Below, in pieces: positions 1-10,100 of a stretch of DNA of 64,000 nt. Each line of letters starts with the position of its first letter. Position 1 is the stretch's first letter. The stretch covers positions 124,001-188,000 of the forward strand of contig JADJRT010000009.1 in the NCBI GenBank assembly GCA_016712035.1. The letters run 5' to 3'. Source of the stretch: Flammeovirgaceae bacterium. Its GTDB lineage: Bacteria; Bacteroidota; Bacteroidia; Cytophagales; Cyclobacteriaceae. The translations under genes were made by a program, and so were the position numbers. The notes under the pieces are model-generated. The model had not been told where the DNA came from, ran no database searches, and worked only from the letters and a program-made list of their open reading frames with translations.

Positions 1-1539
1 TGGACACCTGAACGCGATCCGATGATTGAAATGCCTGGGGTAGACTCATTGCATTTGGCAATGAGTCTTAATCAAGACACTCTACAAAGCGGCAAAGAAA
101 TTGTTGGGGACGCTACCGAAATAGCAGCAGTGCAATATGCTTGTGATCAGAATAAGGATCTCATAAAGTCCCTTGTTTTGTTTCCAAGACTAAATGAAAT
201 CCCTTTCGAAAGTGAACGGAGAATGATGACAACCATTCATCAATACCAGGATCAATACTTGGTGATAACAAAAGGGGCCGTTGAATCAATTATTTCGAGA
301 TGTACAGAATCAAATAGAACGGAAATACTTGCCAAGGCAGATGTGATGGCTGAAGATGGAATGCGTACGCTTGCCTATGCTTGTAAACTAATAACCCAAC
401 TACCGTTAAATCCAATTAAGGATTATGAGATTGAATCCGATCTTCAATTTATTGGACTAATCGGTATGATAGACCCACCCCGCCCAGAAGTACTTCAAGC
501 AGTAAAGGAATGCCGGGAGGCGGGTATAATACCTGTGATGATTACGGGCGATCATTCAAAAACGGCAACTACCATTGCCCGAGAGGTTGGCATCATGGAG
601 CCAAAAGACAATATCCTTACGGGAACAGAAATGGCAAGTATGACTTTTGAGCAACTTAGCGCCAAAGTTGAAAGCGTTCGAGTGTATGCCCGTGTGAGTG
701 CTGAACAAAAATTGACCATAGTCAGAACTTTGCAATCACGAGGGCACTATGTGGCCATGACGGGCGATGGGGTAAATGATGCACCATCTTTAAAAATGGC
801 CAACATTGGCGTGGCGATGGGAGTTACAGGTACTGATGTATCTAAACAAGCAGCAGATATGATTCTGCTTGACGATAACTTTGCCACAATTGTTAAGGCA
901 ATCCGGGAAGGTCGTAGAATTTTTGACAACATTCAGAAGTTCATCCGATACATTATGTCCGGGAATGCAGGTGAGATCTGGACTATCCTTTTAGCTCCCT
1001 TAGCTGGCCTTCCTATTCCTTTGTTACCCATTCATATTTTATGGATTAATCTGGTAACGGATGGACTCCCAAGTCTTGCGCTGGCCAATGAACCAGCCGA
1101 GTTAAATATTATGAAGCGACCACCGCGTGGTAAAGAAACAAATGTTTTTTCCGGAGGGGTAGCTATGCATATTTTGTGGGTTGGACTATTGATTGGTGCT
1201 TTGTGTTTAGGGATTCAGGCGTACGCGATTAATCAAGGGATTACACATTGGCAAACTATGGTGTTTACTGCGCTATCACTTTGTCAGTTGGCGCATGTTA
1301 TTGCTATTCGAAGTTCCGATACCTTTATTTATAAGCACGGATTTTTCAAAAATCAGATTTTATTACTAACGGTATTAGCTACAATTGTGCTGCAATTAGT
1401 AATTGTCTATGTTCCTTTCATGCAAGGTATTTTTCATACGGCCAGCCTTTCTCTTGTTGAATTACTGATTTGTTTTGCCGCGGCTGTGGTTGTGTTTCAT
1501 GCTGTTGAGATTGAAAAGTGGATTCGCCAGCCGAAATAA
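1..1539 (+). CDS. Cation-transporting P-type ATPase (Ca2+-type), 5'-truncated
   Basis: The window opens inside this gene in frame 1; about 512 C-terminal residues are visible. Visible motifs run in the expected order: the nucleotide-binding KGA motif (near visible residue 90), DPPRPEV, MITGDH and the hinge TGDGVNDAPSLK. These are followed by the C-terminal membrane domain. Helix 5 carries an N..E pair (SGNAGEIW) and helix 6 carries NLVTDGLP, matching the Ca2+-liganding residues of SERCA/PMR1-type pumps. The catalytic DKTGT, actuator domain and first four helices lie upstream of the window. A Ca2+ pump is likely; another divalent cation cannot be excluded. Ends 49 bp before comEC on the same strand. 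Confidence 0.9.
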   Translation, partial: WTPERDPMIEMPGVDSLHLAMSLNQDTLQSGKEIVGDATEIAAVQYACDQNKDLIKSLVLFPRLNEIPFESERRMMTTIHQYQDQYLVITKGAVESIISRCTESNRTEILAKADVMAEDGMRTLAYACKLITQLPLNPIKDYEIESDLQFIGLIGMIDPPRPEVLQAVKECREAGIIPVMITGDHSKTATTIAREVGIMEPKDNILTGTEMASMTFEQLSAKVESVRVYARVSAEQKLTIVRTLQSRGHYVAMTGDGVNDAPSLKMANIGVAMGVTGTDVSKQAADMILLDDNFATIVKAIREGRRIFDNIQKFIRYIMSGNAGEIWTILLAPLAGLPIPLLPIHILWINLVTDGLPSLALANEPAELNIMKRPPRGKETNVFSGGVAMHILWVGLLIGALCLGIQAYAINQGITHWQTMVFTALSLCQLAHVIAIRSSDTFIYKHGFFKNQILLLTVLATIVLQLVIVYVPFMQGIFHTASLSLVELLICFAAAVVVFHAVEIEKWIRQPK

Positions 1540-1588
1540 CGCTGAGATCGCGTATTGTTTTGCACGAACCCGATAAGTAAATTCACTC

Positions 1589-3662
1589 ATGCTAAGTTGG
1601 GTGCCGTTTGCCATGGTGCGTATCGTATTATTTCTGTCTGCAGGAATTTTACTGGCCATCTATAATCCTGAATCCATCGATGAAAATATCTTGCTACTGG
1701 TACTGGCCATTCTTTGCATATTATTTTTCGTATCTTTTTTGCTTTCCGATCAAAGCGCATCATAAAACCCGTAAGCGGAGTTTTAGGGTTAGTCTTCGTA
1801 TTTTTGTTTGGATACTTGCATCTTCACCTGAATACTCAAAAGAGAAATCAAGATCATCTTCTTAATGAAAAGGATCGCATTGTTGCTTACGAGGCAATTG
1901 TTCGCACAGCGCCCGAGTCAAAAGCCCGATCGTGGAAAATTCAGGTTGAAGTAGTTCAAATAAAAACAGATCAATGGAAGCCTGTGAGCGGGCAGGTGAT
2001 GGTTTATGTTTCCAAAAAATCAATTGATAAAGTACCCTGGTTGTATGGAGATCGCTTGTTAATTAAAGGATCGCCCAACGAATTAACGCCTCCGGCCAAT
2101 CCGGAAGAATTTAATTTTAAGCGCTTCCTCAGTTTTCGCAATATCTACCATCAACAGTTTATCATGGCCGATCAGATTCAGTTGATCGATCATGCCAAAC
2201 GCAATGGTTTTCTCTATTACTCACATCAAGTGCGGGCGTGGGCAACTAATATTTTAAGAACCTACATACCCGGTGAGCAACAACAAGCAATCGCTATGGC
2301 CTTGGTGTTAGGCGTTACAGAGGGAATTGATACCGATCTTCAAAGTGCGTATGCGGCCAGTGGTGCCATGCATGTATTGGCCGTTTCGGGTTTGCATGTG
2401 GGTATTATCTATGCAATAATTTTGGTGCTATTTAAGCCTCTCAAAAGATTTGCGTGGAGCCGGTGGGTTATTGCTGTTATCAGTATTTTACTTCTTTGGA
2501 TTTTTGCTTTTGTAACGGGTTTATCGCCTTCCGTATTACGAGCCGTAACCATGTTTTCTTTTATTGCCTTCGCACGACCTTTGGGGTGGCGAACCAATAT
2601 CTACAATACGCTGGCAGCTTCGGCCTTTGTTTTGTTGCTCTATAATCCATACTTGATTATGTCGGTAGGGTTTCAGTTGTCGTACCTCGCGGTGTTGGGT
2701 ATTGTTTACCTGCAGCGACCTATTTATAATTTAATAGAAATTGAAAATCGCGTAGGGGATTGGATCTGCAGATTACCTGTGTATCCATAGCAGCGCAAAT
2801 AGCCACGTTCGCTTTGGGCATGTTGTACTTCCATCAGTTTCCGGTTTACTTTTTAATTTCCAACTTGTTTGTAATTCCCTTAGCAACCTTAGTTCTCGTT
2901 GGGGGTGTTCTATTGTTATTGGTTAGTTCAATTTCCAGCTTAGCTACCTTATTAGGCATTGGCTTACAGGGCTTGATTCAACTCTTAAACTGGCTTGTAT
3001 TTAAAACGGAAGCTTTGCCTTTTAGTCTGATCAGTGAAATTTATCTAACCACATTTCAATGCTGGTTGATTATAGGCCTGTTATTATTTCTAGTAGCGAT
3101 GATTCAATATCGATCCATCAACGGATTGTATGGCGGAATGGCGCTTATGATTATTTTGATCTTCACACAATTCAATCATTTCACAAAAGATGTCAATCAA
3201 AAGCAGTTTGTGATCTATAGCGTTTCGGGTCACTCGGCCATGGAGTGGATGGATAAGGGTGTAAGTTATTTTAAGTCTGACTCTTTGCTTCCGCAGGATA
3301 AGGAACGAATTCGATTTCATATCCGGCCCAACCGATTAAAGCGTGGAGTAAGGTTAGTTAATACATCTATTCCGTTTGAGAAGGAGATAGCTCAAAACAT
3401 GGAAGTTTTACCTTTGGCAAAACAACAAGATTCTATTTGTCTCGAACAAGAACGCGCAGTTACCACAGAATGCTAAAATAGATTACCTTGTTGTGGCAAA
3501 AATTCAATTCCGGTGAATACAGAACTTGATCGACTTGGTGTAAAGAAATTGATATTAGATGGCAGTAATTCGCGGAGTTACTTAAATCGTTGGCAACAAT
3601 CTTCCGATTCGATACTGGTACATGCTGTGATTGATAAGGGTGCGTTTGTGTTAAATGAATAA
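1589..3662 (+). CDS. comEC: ComEC/Rec2-family DNA uptake channel, multiply frameshifted
   Basis: Membrane channel for single-stranded DNA import in competence. The competence-domain signature (MHVLAVSGLHVGIIYAIIL) and many hydrophobic helices are visible. Reading is broken four times. ATG 1589 gives a normal hydrophobic N-terminus until a T6 run near 1735; the next frame runs to about 2770, where one G appears missing in tctgcag (restoring DWIWQITCVSIAAQ). The third frame runs to about 3400; a short piece in another frame (QNAKIDYLVVAK) is followed by a return near 3510 to the C-terminal LILDGSNSR and stop at 3660. The C-terminal metallo-hydrolase-like domain seems short. The intact order of conserved blocks suggests read errors, but this gene has more breaks than its neighbours, so true decay is possible. 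Confidence 0.8.
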
Positions 3663-3665
3663 AGA

Positions 3666-4400
3666 ATGAGTTTAGTTGAATATTCAGTTAAGGAGCGGGT
3701 AGGGTACGTCATCTTAAACAGGCCCGAGAAGAGAAATGCTTTAAGTCATGAGCTGGTAAGCGAATTAAAAATAAATTTCGAAAGAGCAGAACAGGATCAG
3801 AACAAGTAAAAGTGATTGTGCTAAAAGCGCATGGCGACTCATTTTTGTGCCGGAGCCGATCTCGGCTATCTGCAACAACTTCAAAATTTTTCTTACGAAG
3901 AGAATTTGGCCGACTCTCATCATCTGAAAGATTTGTTTCTTAAAATATACACACTAAAGAAAGTAGTTATCGCACAAGTGCAGGGTCATGCTTTAGCGGG
4001 CGGCTGCGGCTTGGCTACCGTCTGCGATTTTGCTTTTGCCGTGCCCGAGGCAAAGTTCGGTTATACCGAAGTTCGGATTGGATTTATCCCGGCACTGGTA
4101 GCTGTTTTTCTGGTTCGCAAAATTGGAGAACAAAAGGCTCGACAACTTTTGCTTACAGGTGAAATTATCAAAGCACAGGAGGCCTTCGAGCGAGGTTTGG
4201 TAACAAAGCTTGTATCGGCTGCAGAATTGGATTCATCCGTTTTTGATTTTGCGCAAAACCTCATTCAATCAAACTCGACCCAATCGATGCAACTTACCAA
4301 ACAACTGATTGCCGATGTTCAAGGCAAGTCATTAACTGACGCCTTAGATATGGCGGCCGCACTCAATGCTAAAGCCGCGCTGCAAAAGGAAGGCTTTTGA
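3666..4400 (+). CDS. Enoyl-CoA hydratase/isomerase family protein (two compensating frameshifts)
   Basis: Crotonase-fold protein of about 245 residues. ATG 3666 starts 3 bp after the comEC stop. The N-terminal MSLVEYSV...VILNRPEKRNAL is typical of the family. The oxyanion-hole segments are visible as FCAGADLGYL and ALAGGCGLATVCDFAFA, with the FGYTEVRIGFIP segment following. Two shifts break it: one base lacking near 3807 and one extra T in the T5 run near 3843. Between them the intermediate frame reads VKVIVLKAHGDS, which joins both halves perfectly. Substrate is unknown; in Bacteroidota such proteins often act in leucine or fatty-acid catabolism. Confidence 0.85.
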
Positions 4401-4447
4401 AAAAGGCTGGTAATAGCCAGCGTTTTAAGTAAGGAAAAACTATCCTG

Positions 4448-6352
4448 GTGACATCACACGAAATACTCAAGCAATATTGGGGTTATTCGCAATTCCGTTC
4501 TTCACAGCAAGAAATCATTCAGGCTGTATTGGATAAGAAAGATGTGGTTGCGATTATGCCTACAGGCGGGGGAAAGTCAATTTGTTTTCAAGTCCCTGCT
4601 CTAATGCTCGATGGAATCTGTCTTGTCATTACTCCCCTTATCGCGCTCATGCAAGATCAGGTAAAGCAATTAAAGGCCCGCGGCATTGCTGCGGTTTCTG
4701 TTCATGCCGGTATGCATCCACGCGAAATTGATATTACTCTTGATAATTGTGTTTACGGTAGTCTAAAATTTCTTTATCTCTCGCCCGAACGGTTACAAAC
4801 AGATCTGTTTAGAGAAAGAGTGAAGCGAATGAAAGTTAGTATGGTAGCTATTGACGAAGCGCATTGCATTTCGCAATGGGGGTATGATTTTCGGCCACCG
4901 TATTTAAAGATCGCGGAACTAAGGGAAGTTAAACCCGATGTTCCATTTATTGCGCTCACGGCAACGGCTACTCGTTTAGTTAAGGAGGATATCATAAGCA
5001 AACTGGAACTTACAAAGCCTGAAGTATTTCAAAAGAGTTTTGCCCGCGATAACCTTTCGTTTGTTGTTCGTAAAACGGAGACCAAAGAAAAAAAATTACT
5101 AGAAGTGTTGCGCAAGGTGCCCGGCCCGGCTATAGTTTATGTTCGTTCACGAAAATCGACTGCTACCCTTGCAACCTTTCTTGGTAAGCAGGGAATCTCG
5201 GCAACATTTTACCACGCAGGGTTAACGCATCAGGAGCGTATAGCCCGACAGGAAGAATGGGTTACAAACCAAAGCCGGGTGATGGTGGCCACCAATGCTT
5301 TTGGAATGGGCATTGATAAACCGGATGTGCGGGTGGTTTTACATTTGGACATCCCCGAAAATCTGGAATCCTATTATCAGGAAGCAGGGCGTGCGGGCCG
5401 CGATGGAAGAAGATCGTATGCAGCAATAATTTTTCATGAAGTGGATGTGCTGGCGCTCGAGAAGAAAGTATTACAAGCACAACCCGAACTGGAGTACTTT
5501 AAAAAGATCTATCAGGCTATAGCCAATTATTTTCAAATTGCAGAAGGGAGCAGCCAGGGCGAGACTTTCAATTTTGTATTAGATGATTTCTGCAAACGAT
5601 TCAACTTTAGATCCATTGAGGTTTATCCGGCTCTTAAAAAGCTCGAAGAGTTTGGACTTTTAGAATTCAATGAAAGTTTCTACAGACCCTCGTTGCTTCA
5701 TTTCTCATTCGATAAAAAGAAACTTTACGAGTTTCAGGTGGCCCACGCCCGATTTGATTTGTTGATTAAAGCGTTGTTGCGATTGTATGGCGGTGAGTTG
5801 TTTTCTGATTTTACTCCGATTTCAGAATCGCAGATTGCTTTGATGGTGAAACAGACTATTGGTACAGTCAAGTTAGAACTGGATCAACTTCATAATTTAC
5901 AAGTAGTCGTCTATGAACCTGTAAATGAAAGCCCTAAAATTACGCTTGTGTTAGCCCGCCAGGATGCAGATCGGTTGCCTATCGACAAACAAGAATTTAA
6001 ACGTAGACGAGAGCTTCATCTCACCAAGATGGAAGCGATAAAAAATTATGCCGAGCAAACGCATCGGTGCCGCATGCAAATTATTCAGGAATATTTTGAT
6101 GAGGAGACTTATCAAACTTGTGGTTTGTGCGATGTGTGTATTGAGAAAAGAAGAAAAGAAAACCTGACGGTGCTGAAGGATTATGAGCAACAGGTGATGT
6201 ACCTCCTAAATAAAAAACCCATGACGGTGGAGGAATTAGAAACTTCCGTAGACCCCGCAGAGAAAGAACTATTTATTGATGTAGTTCGCGAAATGGTTGA
6301 TGCCAATCAGATTGGGTATGATGAGTTTTGGGTGTTAAGGGTTCTGAAGTAA
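4448..6352 (+). CDS. recQ: ATP-dependent DNA helicase RecQ
   Basis: 634-residue superfamily 2 3'-5' helicase acting in recombination and fork repair. Walker A TGGGKS is at residues 39-44, the DEAH box plus CISQWGYDFRP at about 136, motif III ALTATAT, and motif VI (YYQEAGRAGRDG) near 310. The RecQ zinc-binding cysteines cluster near 542-566 (C..16..C..C..C, in TCGLCDVC), followed by the winged-helix RQC region. The protein is a short RecQ with no clear HRDC domain. Start is GTG at 4448, which gives the usual N-terminus (EILKQYWGY.QFR). The frame is intact. Confidence 0.95.
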   Translation: MTSHEILKQYWGYSQFRSSQQEIIQAVLDKKDVVAIMPTGGGKSICFQVPALMLDGICLVITPLIALMQDQVKQLKARGIAAVSVHAGMHPREIDITLDNCVYGSLKFLYLSPERLQTDLFRERVKRMKVSMVAIDEAHCISQWGYDFRPPYLKIAELREVKPDVPFIALTATATRLVKEDIISKLELTKPEVFQKSFARDNLSFVVRKTETKEKKLLEVLRKVPGPAIVYVRSRKSTATLATFLGKQGISATFYHAGLTHQERIARQEEWVTNQSRVMVATNAFGMGIDKPDVRVVLHLDIPENLESYYQEAGRAGRDGRRSYAAIIFHEVDVLALEKKVLQAQPELEYFKKIYQAIANYFQIAEGSSQGETFNFVLDDFCKRFNFRSIEVYPALKKLEEFGLLEFNESFYRPSLLHFSFDKKKLYEFQVAHARFDLLIKALLRLYGGELFSDFTPISESQIALMVKQTIGTVKLELDQLHNLQVVVYEPVNESPKITLVLARQDADRLPIDKQEFKRRRELHLTKMEAIKNYAEQTHRCRMQIIQEYFDEETYQTCGLCDVCIEKRRKENLTVLKDYEQQVMYLLNKKPMTVEELETSVDPAEKELFIDVVREMVDANQIGYDEFWVLRVLK

Positions 6353-6431
6353 TTGTTGAGTTTTGATTACATCTCGACTGAAAAAACTTTTGAATGGCCC
6401 AATTTTAGGGGTGCTTACAGTTAGCCTAAGC

Positions 6432-6983
6432 CTACTTTCCCTTTCTAATTCTCTCAACTTCCAATGATTGCTCAAAATGTCGCTTTTCGTGGCTAACAAT
6501 TATGGTAAATGCTGTTTCCAACTTATACACAATGTTTCTATTAGCGGGTGATGAAATTATGGTCCCTTTATCTAGTAAGTCTGAGCTTGATTGAATTAAT
6601 ATTTTTAATTCGTTTTGATTTTTTTCAAACCTCTCCCAGATATCTTCCTTAATGTCACTTTTTATTGGTTCCCAAATTGGAAAAGTTTTCATTCTTTTTT
6701 TTCTGTCAGGCTGAACAGCTTTTAAGACTGTCCGCCCAAAAAATGAAACCATGAAGTCAAATTTTGCTAGAAATGGAAGTATGTATGTCCCTTCTTTAAC
6801 TGCTTTAATTACAGGATGGTATGTCGCGTTAATAACAATTAAATGATCGAGGTTTTGTCCAATACTCCAAGTATTCTGATTGGGCTTCCAATTCAATTCG
6901 GTAATTGTTAACGTCCCAAATGATTGTTTGAAGTCGCTCGTTATTTTATCAATCTGGTCGATCCACTGTTCTTGAATATTCAT
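6432..6983 (-). CDS. DinB-family (damage-inducible-like) protein
   Basis: About 183 residues, all-helical, resembling the DinB_2 four-helix-bundle metalloprotein superfamily. Visible features are WSIGQNLDHLIVIN near the N-terminus and a C-terminal IIVSHEKRHFEQ, which supply His residues (LDHL, SHEKRH) at the usual metal-ligand positions. These proteins are often thiol-dependent transferases or hydrolases of unknown substrate. I chose ATG 6983 because it gives the family's usual beginning; an in-frame ATG at 7019 would add 12 charged residues. A palindrome at 7054-7069 lies just upstream. Confidence 0.75.
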   Translation of the reverse strand: MNIQEQWIDQIDKITSDFKQSFGTLTITELNWKPNQNTWSIGQNLDHLIVINATYHPVIKAVKEGTYILPFLAKFDFMVSFFGRTVLKAVQPDRKKRMKTFPIWEPIKSDIKEDIWERFEKNQNELKILIQSSSDLLDKGTIISSPANRNIVYKLETAFTIIVSHEKRHFEQSLEVERIRKGK

Positions 6984-7053
6984 AAGTGTAAAATTGTTCT
7001 TTTGTTTGGTCTGTCCCATTCTTACTATTTATTTTTGCCTTTTTCTCTGGTAG

Positions 7054-7069
7054 CGGGTCAGGTGACCCG
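7054..7069. promoter_or_regulatory. 16-bp inverted repeat upstream of the DinB-like gene
   Basis: CGGGTCAGGTGACCCG has fully complementary 7-bp arms around a GG centre. It lies about 70 bp upstream of the ATG chosen for the DinB-like gene (minus strand). The size suits a dimeric repressor or activator, but no regulator gene adjoins it, and it could equally be a copy of an interspersed repeat. Confidence 0.35.
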
Positions 7070-7179
7070 ATACAATGAATATTTTGACCAACAATAACGA
7101 GTTATATTTTTTGTGACATTTGATAAATATTGCACAATACAAATGTCACTGCGTCTTACCCCCAAGCCATAGCAAGGCT

Positions 7180-7959
7180 TCAAGGATCAACGTATTTTTT
7201 TTGAGGTTTGCTTGCAAAAGTAGAAGACAACGTTTTGTTGGTTTTGCCTTCGTAATCAATATCGTTATGGCCCATATTGAAGTAGATCATGCGATAGTTT
7301 TTATTTGTCCAAACAACTGGATAATAACCCTGGTGCCAGATTTCGTGTGGCTTCGGTCCTGTACCTAACGGAAAGCTGGTAGAGTCTATAGACAAAAGAA
7401 TTTGAATGTTTTTGTCTTTACGTAAGTCGTTACTCCACCGATACCATTCGTTAGGTGCGGAAGTAAATGTTGTCGGTAAATGTTTTGTTGCCGGATGCGT
7501 TTTGGTTTCCACACGAAGAATCGCTGAGGTAGGTCTCCAGGTGTTACTCGCATACGAACCCGCTCCTAAAAATTCCTCATGATACCAATTCCAGTCTTGC
7601 GGAAAATCGGAAGAGGTGAGGGCAAAGCCTGCAAAATGAAATCCCATCCAGGCACCGCCTTGCTTCATGTAGTTTTCAAAAGCCAATCGCTGTGCCTCAA
7701 TTTCTGGTCTTGTATCTAAAAATAGAACTACCTGGTAGCGGGATAAAAATTCCGTATTGAGATTTGCCCAGTTGCTCGTTGTGTCATAGACAAAATTATG
7801 CTTCTTGTCCATAGCTGTAAACCACGAATTTGCCTCACCGACAAAGCTAATGTGCGCCTGATCTTTTTTTGCCGTAAAAAAAGCAATAACCCGAAAGGTT
7901 GGATGCGAATAGGCGACATGAGAAAACGAGATCAGAAGAATAAGAAGCGCACGCATCAA
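7180..7959 (-). CDS. Secreted ThuA-like domain protein
   Basis: 259 residues with an N-terminal signal peptide (MMRALLILLISFSHVAYS). The rest matches the ThuA-like, class I glutamine-amidotransferase-like fold. Visible blocks are the RYQVVLFLDTRPE strand, QGGAWMGFHFAGFA, a conserved NEWYRW segment, PVVWTNKN.RMIYFNMGHND and a basic C-terminus. Family members are linked to trehalose or other sugar utilisation, but the enzymatic role is mostly unproven. It follows the DUF4349 gene with a 2-bp gap on the same strand, so the two are probably co-transcribed. Confidence 0.85.
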   Translation of the reverse strand: MMRALLILLISFSHVAYSHPTFRVIAFFTAKKDQAHISFVGEANSWFTAMDKKHNFVYDTTSNWANLNTEFLSRYQVVLFLDTRPEIEAQRLAFENYMKQGGAWMGFHFAGFALTSSDFPQDWNWYHEEFLGAGSYASNTWRPTSAILRVETKTHPATKHLPTTFTSAPNEWYRWSNDLRKDKNIQILLSIDSTSFPLGTGPKPHEIWHQGYYPVVWTNKNYRMIYFNMGHNDIDYEGKTNKTLSSTFASKPQKKYVDP

Positions 7960-7961
7960 CT

Positions 7962-8765
7962 TTAAGATTTTTGTTTTGCACGCCTTCTTTTAATCCACCA
8001 GAAAATAATAATGGCACCACCTAATACAAATGGCCAAAAGCTTACCATCCCAATCAAAAACGAGAGCAGGTTATCCCAGCCATCTTTCAGCGATTGAACA
8101 AACTTGGAAGCAAATCCAAAATCAGTTCCCAACACCTGATAATAAGAAACATTTAATGTGCTAAACGAAACCTGATTCTTTAAATAATTCAATCGACCCG
8201 TCATCGATTCAATCTCAGCTCTAACGTTGGCAATCTGACTTTCAATACTAATAATATCAGAAACTGTTTTTGCCTGCTTCAGAATTTCACTATAACGAGC
8301 TTCCAGTTCTTTTTTTGTTTTCAGCCGTGCTTCAACATCAATAAACTCTTCGGTTACATCTTGTGTGTTGATGCCTTTGTTTTCAACCTTGTCGGCCAGC
8401 TTTTCAATACTGGCAATCAGCGCATCGAATTGATCGGTCGGTACCCGAATCGTTTGATTGTATTGCACCCGCGCATCGTAGTTGTCTTCGGTTTCATCAG
8501 AGATGTAGCCGTTTAACTCCTTGCTTATTTTTTCAATCTCAACTTTTACTTTCTTAACATCATCAGTTTTGAATTCAAGGTGCCCGTTACGGATTAGCTT
8601 ACGATCGATGGTCATTGTATTTCCAGATTCTGATTCTTGAGCAGGAGCCATCATGGCTACTTCCTTATAATTGGGTTGTTGATCAGATTCAACTCTCATG
8701 GAATTCCTTCCATCGTTGCATGATAAAAACGTAACAGCGAGTACGAGGATGAGGTAGGACTTCAT
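7962..8765 (-). CDS. DUF4349 domain lipoprotein with C-terminal membrane helix
   Basis: 267 residues. The N-terminus is a lipoprotein signal (LAVTFLSC, Cys16). The DUF4349 core is seen as GHLEFKTDDVKKVK.EI, YISDETEDNY, IRVPTDQFD and a long coiled-coil stretch around residues 140-200 (ARYSEILKQAKTVSDIISIESQIANVRAEIE). A single transmembrane helix (FWPFVLGGAIIIFWW) and a basic tail close it. The function is unknown; the layout suggests an envelope-anchored coiled-coil protein. Confidence 0.85.
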   Translation of the reverse strand: MKSYLILVLAVTFLSCNDGRNSMRVESDQQPNYKEVAMMAPAQESESGNTMTIDRKLIRNGHLEFKTDDVKKVKVEIEKISKELNGYISDETEDNYDARVQYNQTIRVPTDQFDALIASIEKLADKVENKGINTQDVTEEFIDVEARLKTKKELEARYSEILKQAKTVSDIISIESQIANVRAEIESMTGRLNYLKNQVSFSTLNVSYYQVLGTDFGFASKFVQSLKDGWDNLLSFLIGMVSFWPFVLGGAIIIFWWIKRRRAKQKS

Positions 8766-8789
8766 ATTTATTAATTATTTATACAAGGT

Positions 8790-8819
8790 AAATAAAAAAG
8801 TCAGGCTTTGTAGCCTGAC
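8790..8819 (-). terminator. Rho-independent terminator after pgk
   Basis: On the minus strand an 8-bp stem GTCAGGCT/AGCCTGAC with a 4-nt loop is followed by a run of six Ts. It lies 25 bp beyond the pgk stop and upstream of the DUF4349 gene, separating the two units. Confidence 0.85.
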
Positions 8820-8844
8820 CTTAACGAGTTGAGGTGCAGAATTA

Positions 8845-10029
8845 TTATTCAAGAGCTTTTACACCCGGTAGCACTTTGCCTTCAAAGTATTCGAGCAACG
8901 CACCGCCCCCGGTGGACACATAACTCACTTTTTCTTCGAAGCCAAATTTGGCAACAGCCGCAGCCGAATCGCCACCACCAATCAAAGAGAAGGCGCCTTT
9001 GTCGGTAGCGCGTACTACTGCTTCAGCTACGGATTTCGTTCCGCTTTCGAACTTGGTCATTTCAAATACGCCCATCGGGCCATTCCATAAAATGGTTTTA
9101 GAGTCTTCAATTACTTTTGAAAAAACCTGTGTAGCCTGCGGTCCGATATCCAAACCCATCCAGCCATCGGGAATGGCGTTGTTATTTACAATTTGTGTAT
9201 TGGCTTGCGCATCTACTTTATCACCGTCCACGGAGTCGATAGGCAAGTGAAGTTCAACACCTTTTGCTTTTGCTTTTTGAATAAGCTCTTTGGCTAAATC
9301 AAGTTTATCTAATTCAACCAATGAGTTTCCAATATTTCCGCCTAAAGCTTTAAAGAAAGTATAAGACATACCACCACCAATAATCAGGTGGTTTACTTTG
9401 TCCAGCAACTTTTCGATCAGCAAAATCTTATCGGATATTTTAGCACCACCCATAATGGCAGTAAAAGGCTTAACAGAATTCTCCAGCACTTTTTTAGCGT
9501 TTTCTAATTCGGCTGCCATTACAAGGCCGGCACATTTGTCTTTAAAAAACTGAGCAACAATAGTGGTGGATGCGTGGGCCCGGTGTGCTGTGCCGAATGC
9601 ATCATTCACATACAGATCGCCATGCTTGGAAAGTTTTTCCGCAAAAGCCACATCTCCTTTTTCTTCCTGCTTATAGAAACGTAAATTTTCAAGTAGCAAA
9701 ACTTGACCAGGTTTTAGCGAGCCCGAAAGTTTATAACTCTCATCGCCAATGCAGTCTGCGGCAAATTTAACAGGCACACCTAATAGTGCCTCCGTTGTTT
9801 TGATGGCATGTTTTAGTGAATACTTATCTTCAGGTCCCTCTTTAGGTCTTCCTAAGTGTGACATTAACACGCAACTGCCACCATCGCCCAAAATTTTCTT
9901 TAATGTGGGAATAGTTGCCCGGATGCGATTGTCGTCCGTTACTTCAAAATTCTTATTTAGAGGAACATTAAAATCAACACGAATGAGGGCACGCTTGCCG
10001 CTGAAATTGAAATCGTTAATAGTCTTCAT
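8845..10029 (-). CDS. pgk: Phosphoglycerate kinase
   Basis: 394 residues, the normal size. Catalyses 1,3-bisphosphoglycerate + ADP to 3-phosphoglycerate + ATP in glycolysis. Visible signatures are the N-terminal RVDFNVPLN substrate loop, SHLGRPK, the arginine-containing LLLENLRFYKQE, GGAKISDKI, the nucleotide-binding NGPMGVFE and the C-terminal GGGDSAAAV and STGGGA loops. The frame is intact. It is followed by a clear terminator. pfkA lies upstream on the same strand, so two glycolytic genes sit close together. Confidence 0.97.
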   Translation of the reverse strand: MKTINDFNFSGKRALIRVDFNVPLNKNFEVTDDNRIRATIPTLKKILGDGGSCVLMSHLGRPKEGPEDKYSLKHAIKTTEALLGVPVKFAADCIGDESYKLSGSLKPGQVLLLENLRFYKQEEKGDVAFAEKLSKHGDLYVNDAFGTAHRAHASTTIVAQFFKDKCAGLVMAAELENAKKVLENSVKPFTAIMGGAKISDKILLIEKLLDKVNHLIIGGGMSYTFFKALGGNIGNSLVELDKLDLAKELIQKAKAKGVELHLPIDSVDGDKVDAQANTQIVNNNAIPDGWMGLDIGPQATQVFSKVIEDSKTILWNGPMGVFEMTKFESGTKSVAEAVVRATDKGAFSLIGGGDSAAAVAKFGFEEKVSYVSTGGGALLEYFEGKVLPGVKALE

Positions 10030-10100
10030 AGGTCACTTTTTTTGAGGTGCCTAAGGTAGTGAATGATCTGGTAGCGGAGTAAAATGTTACTGGCTATTTT

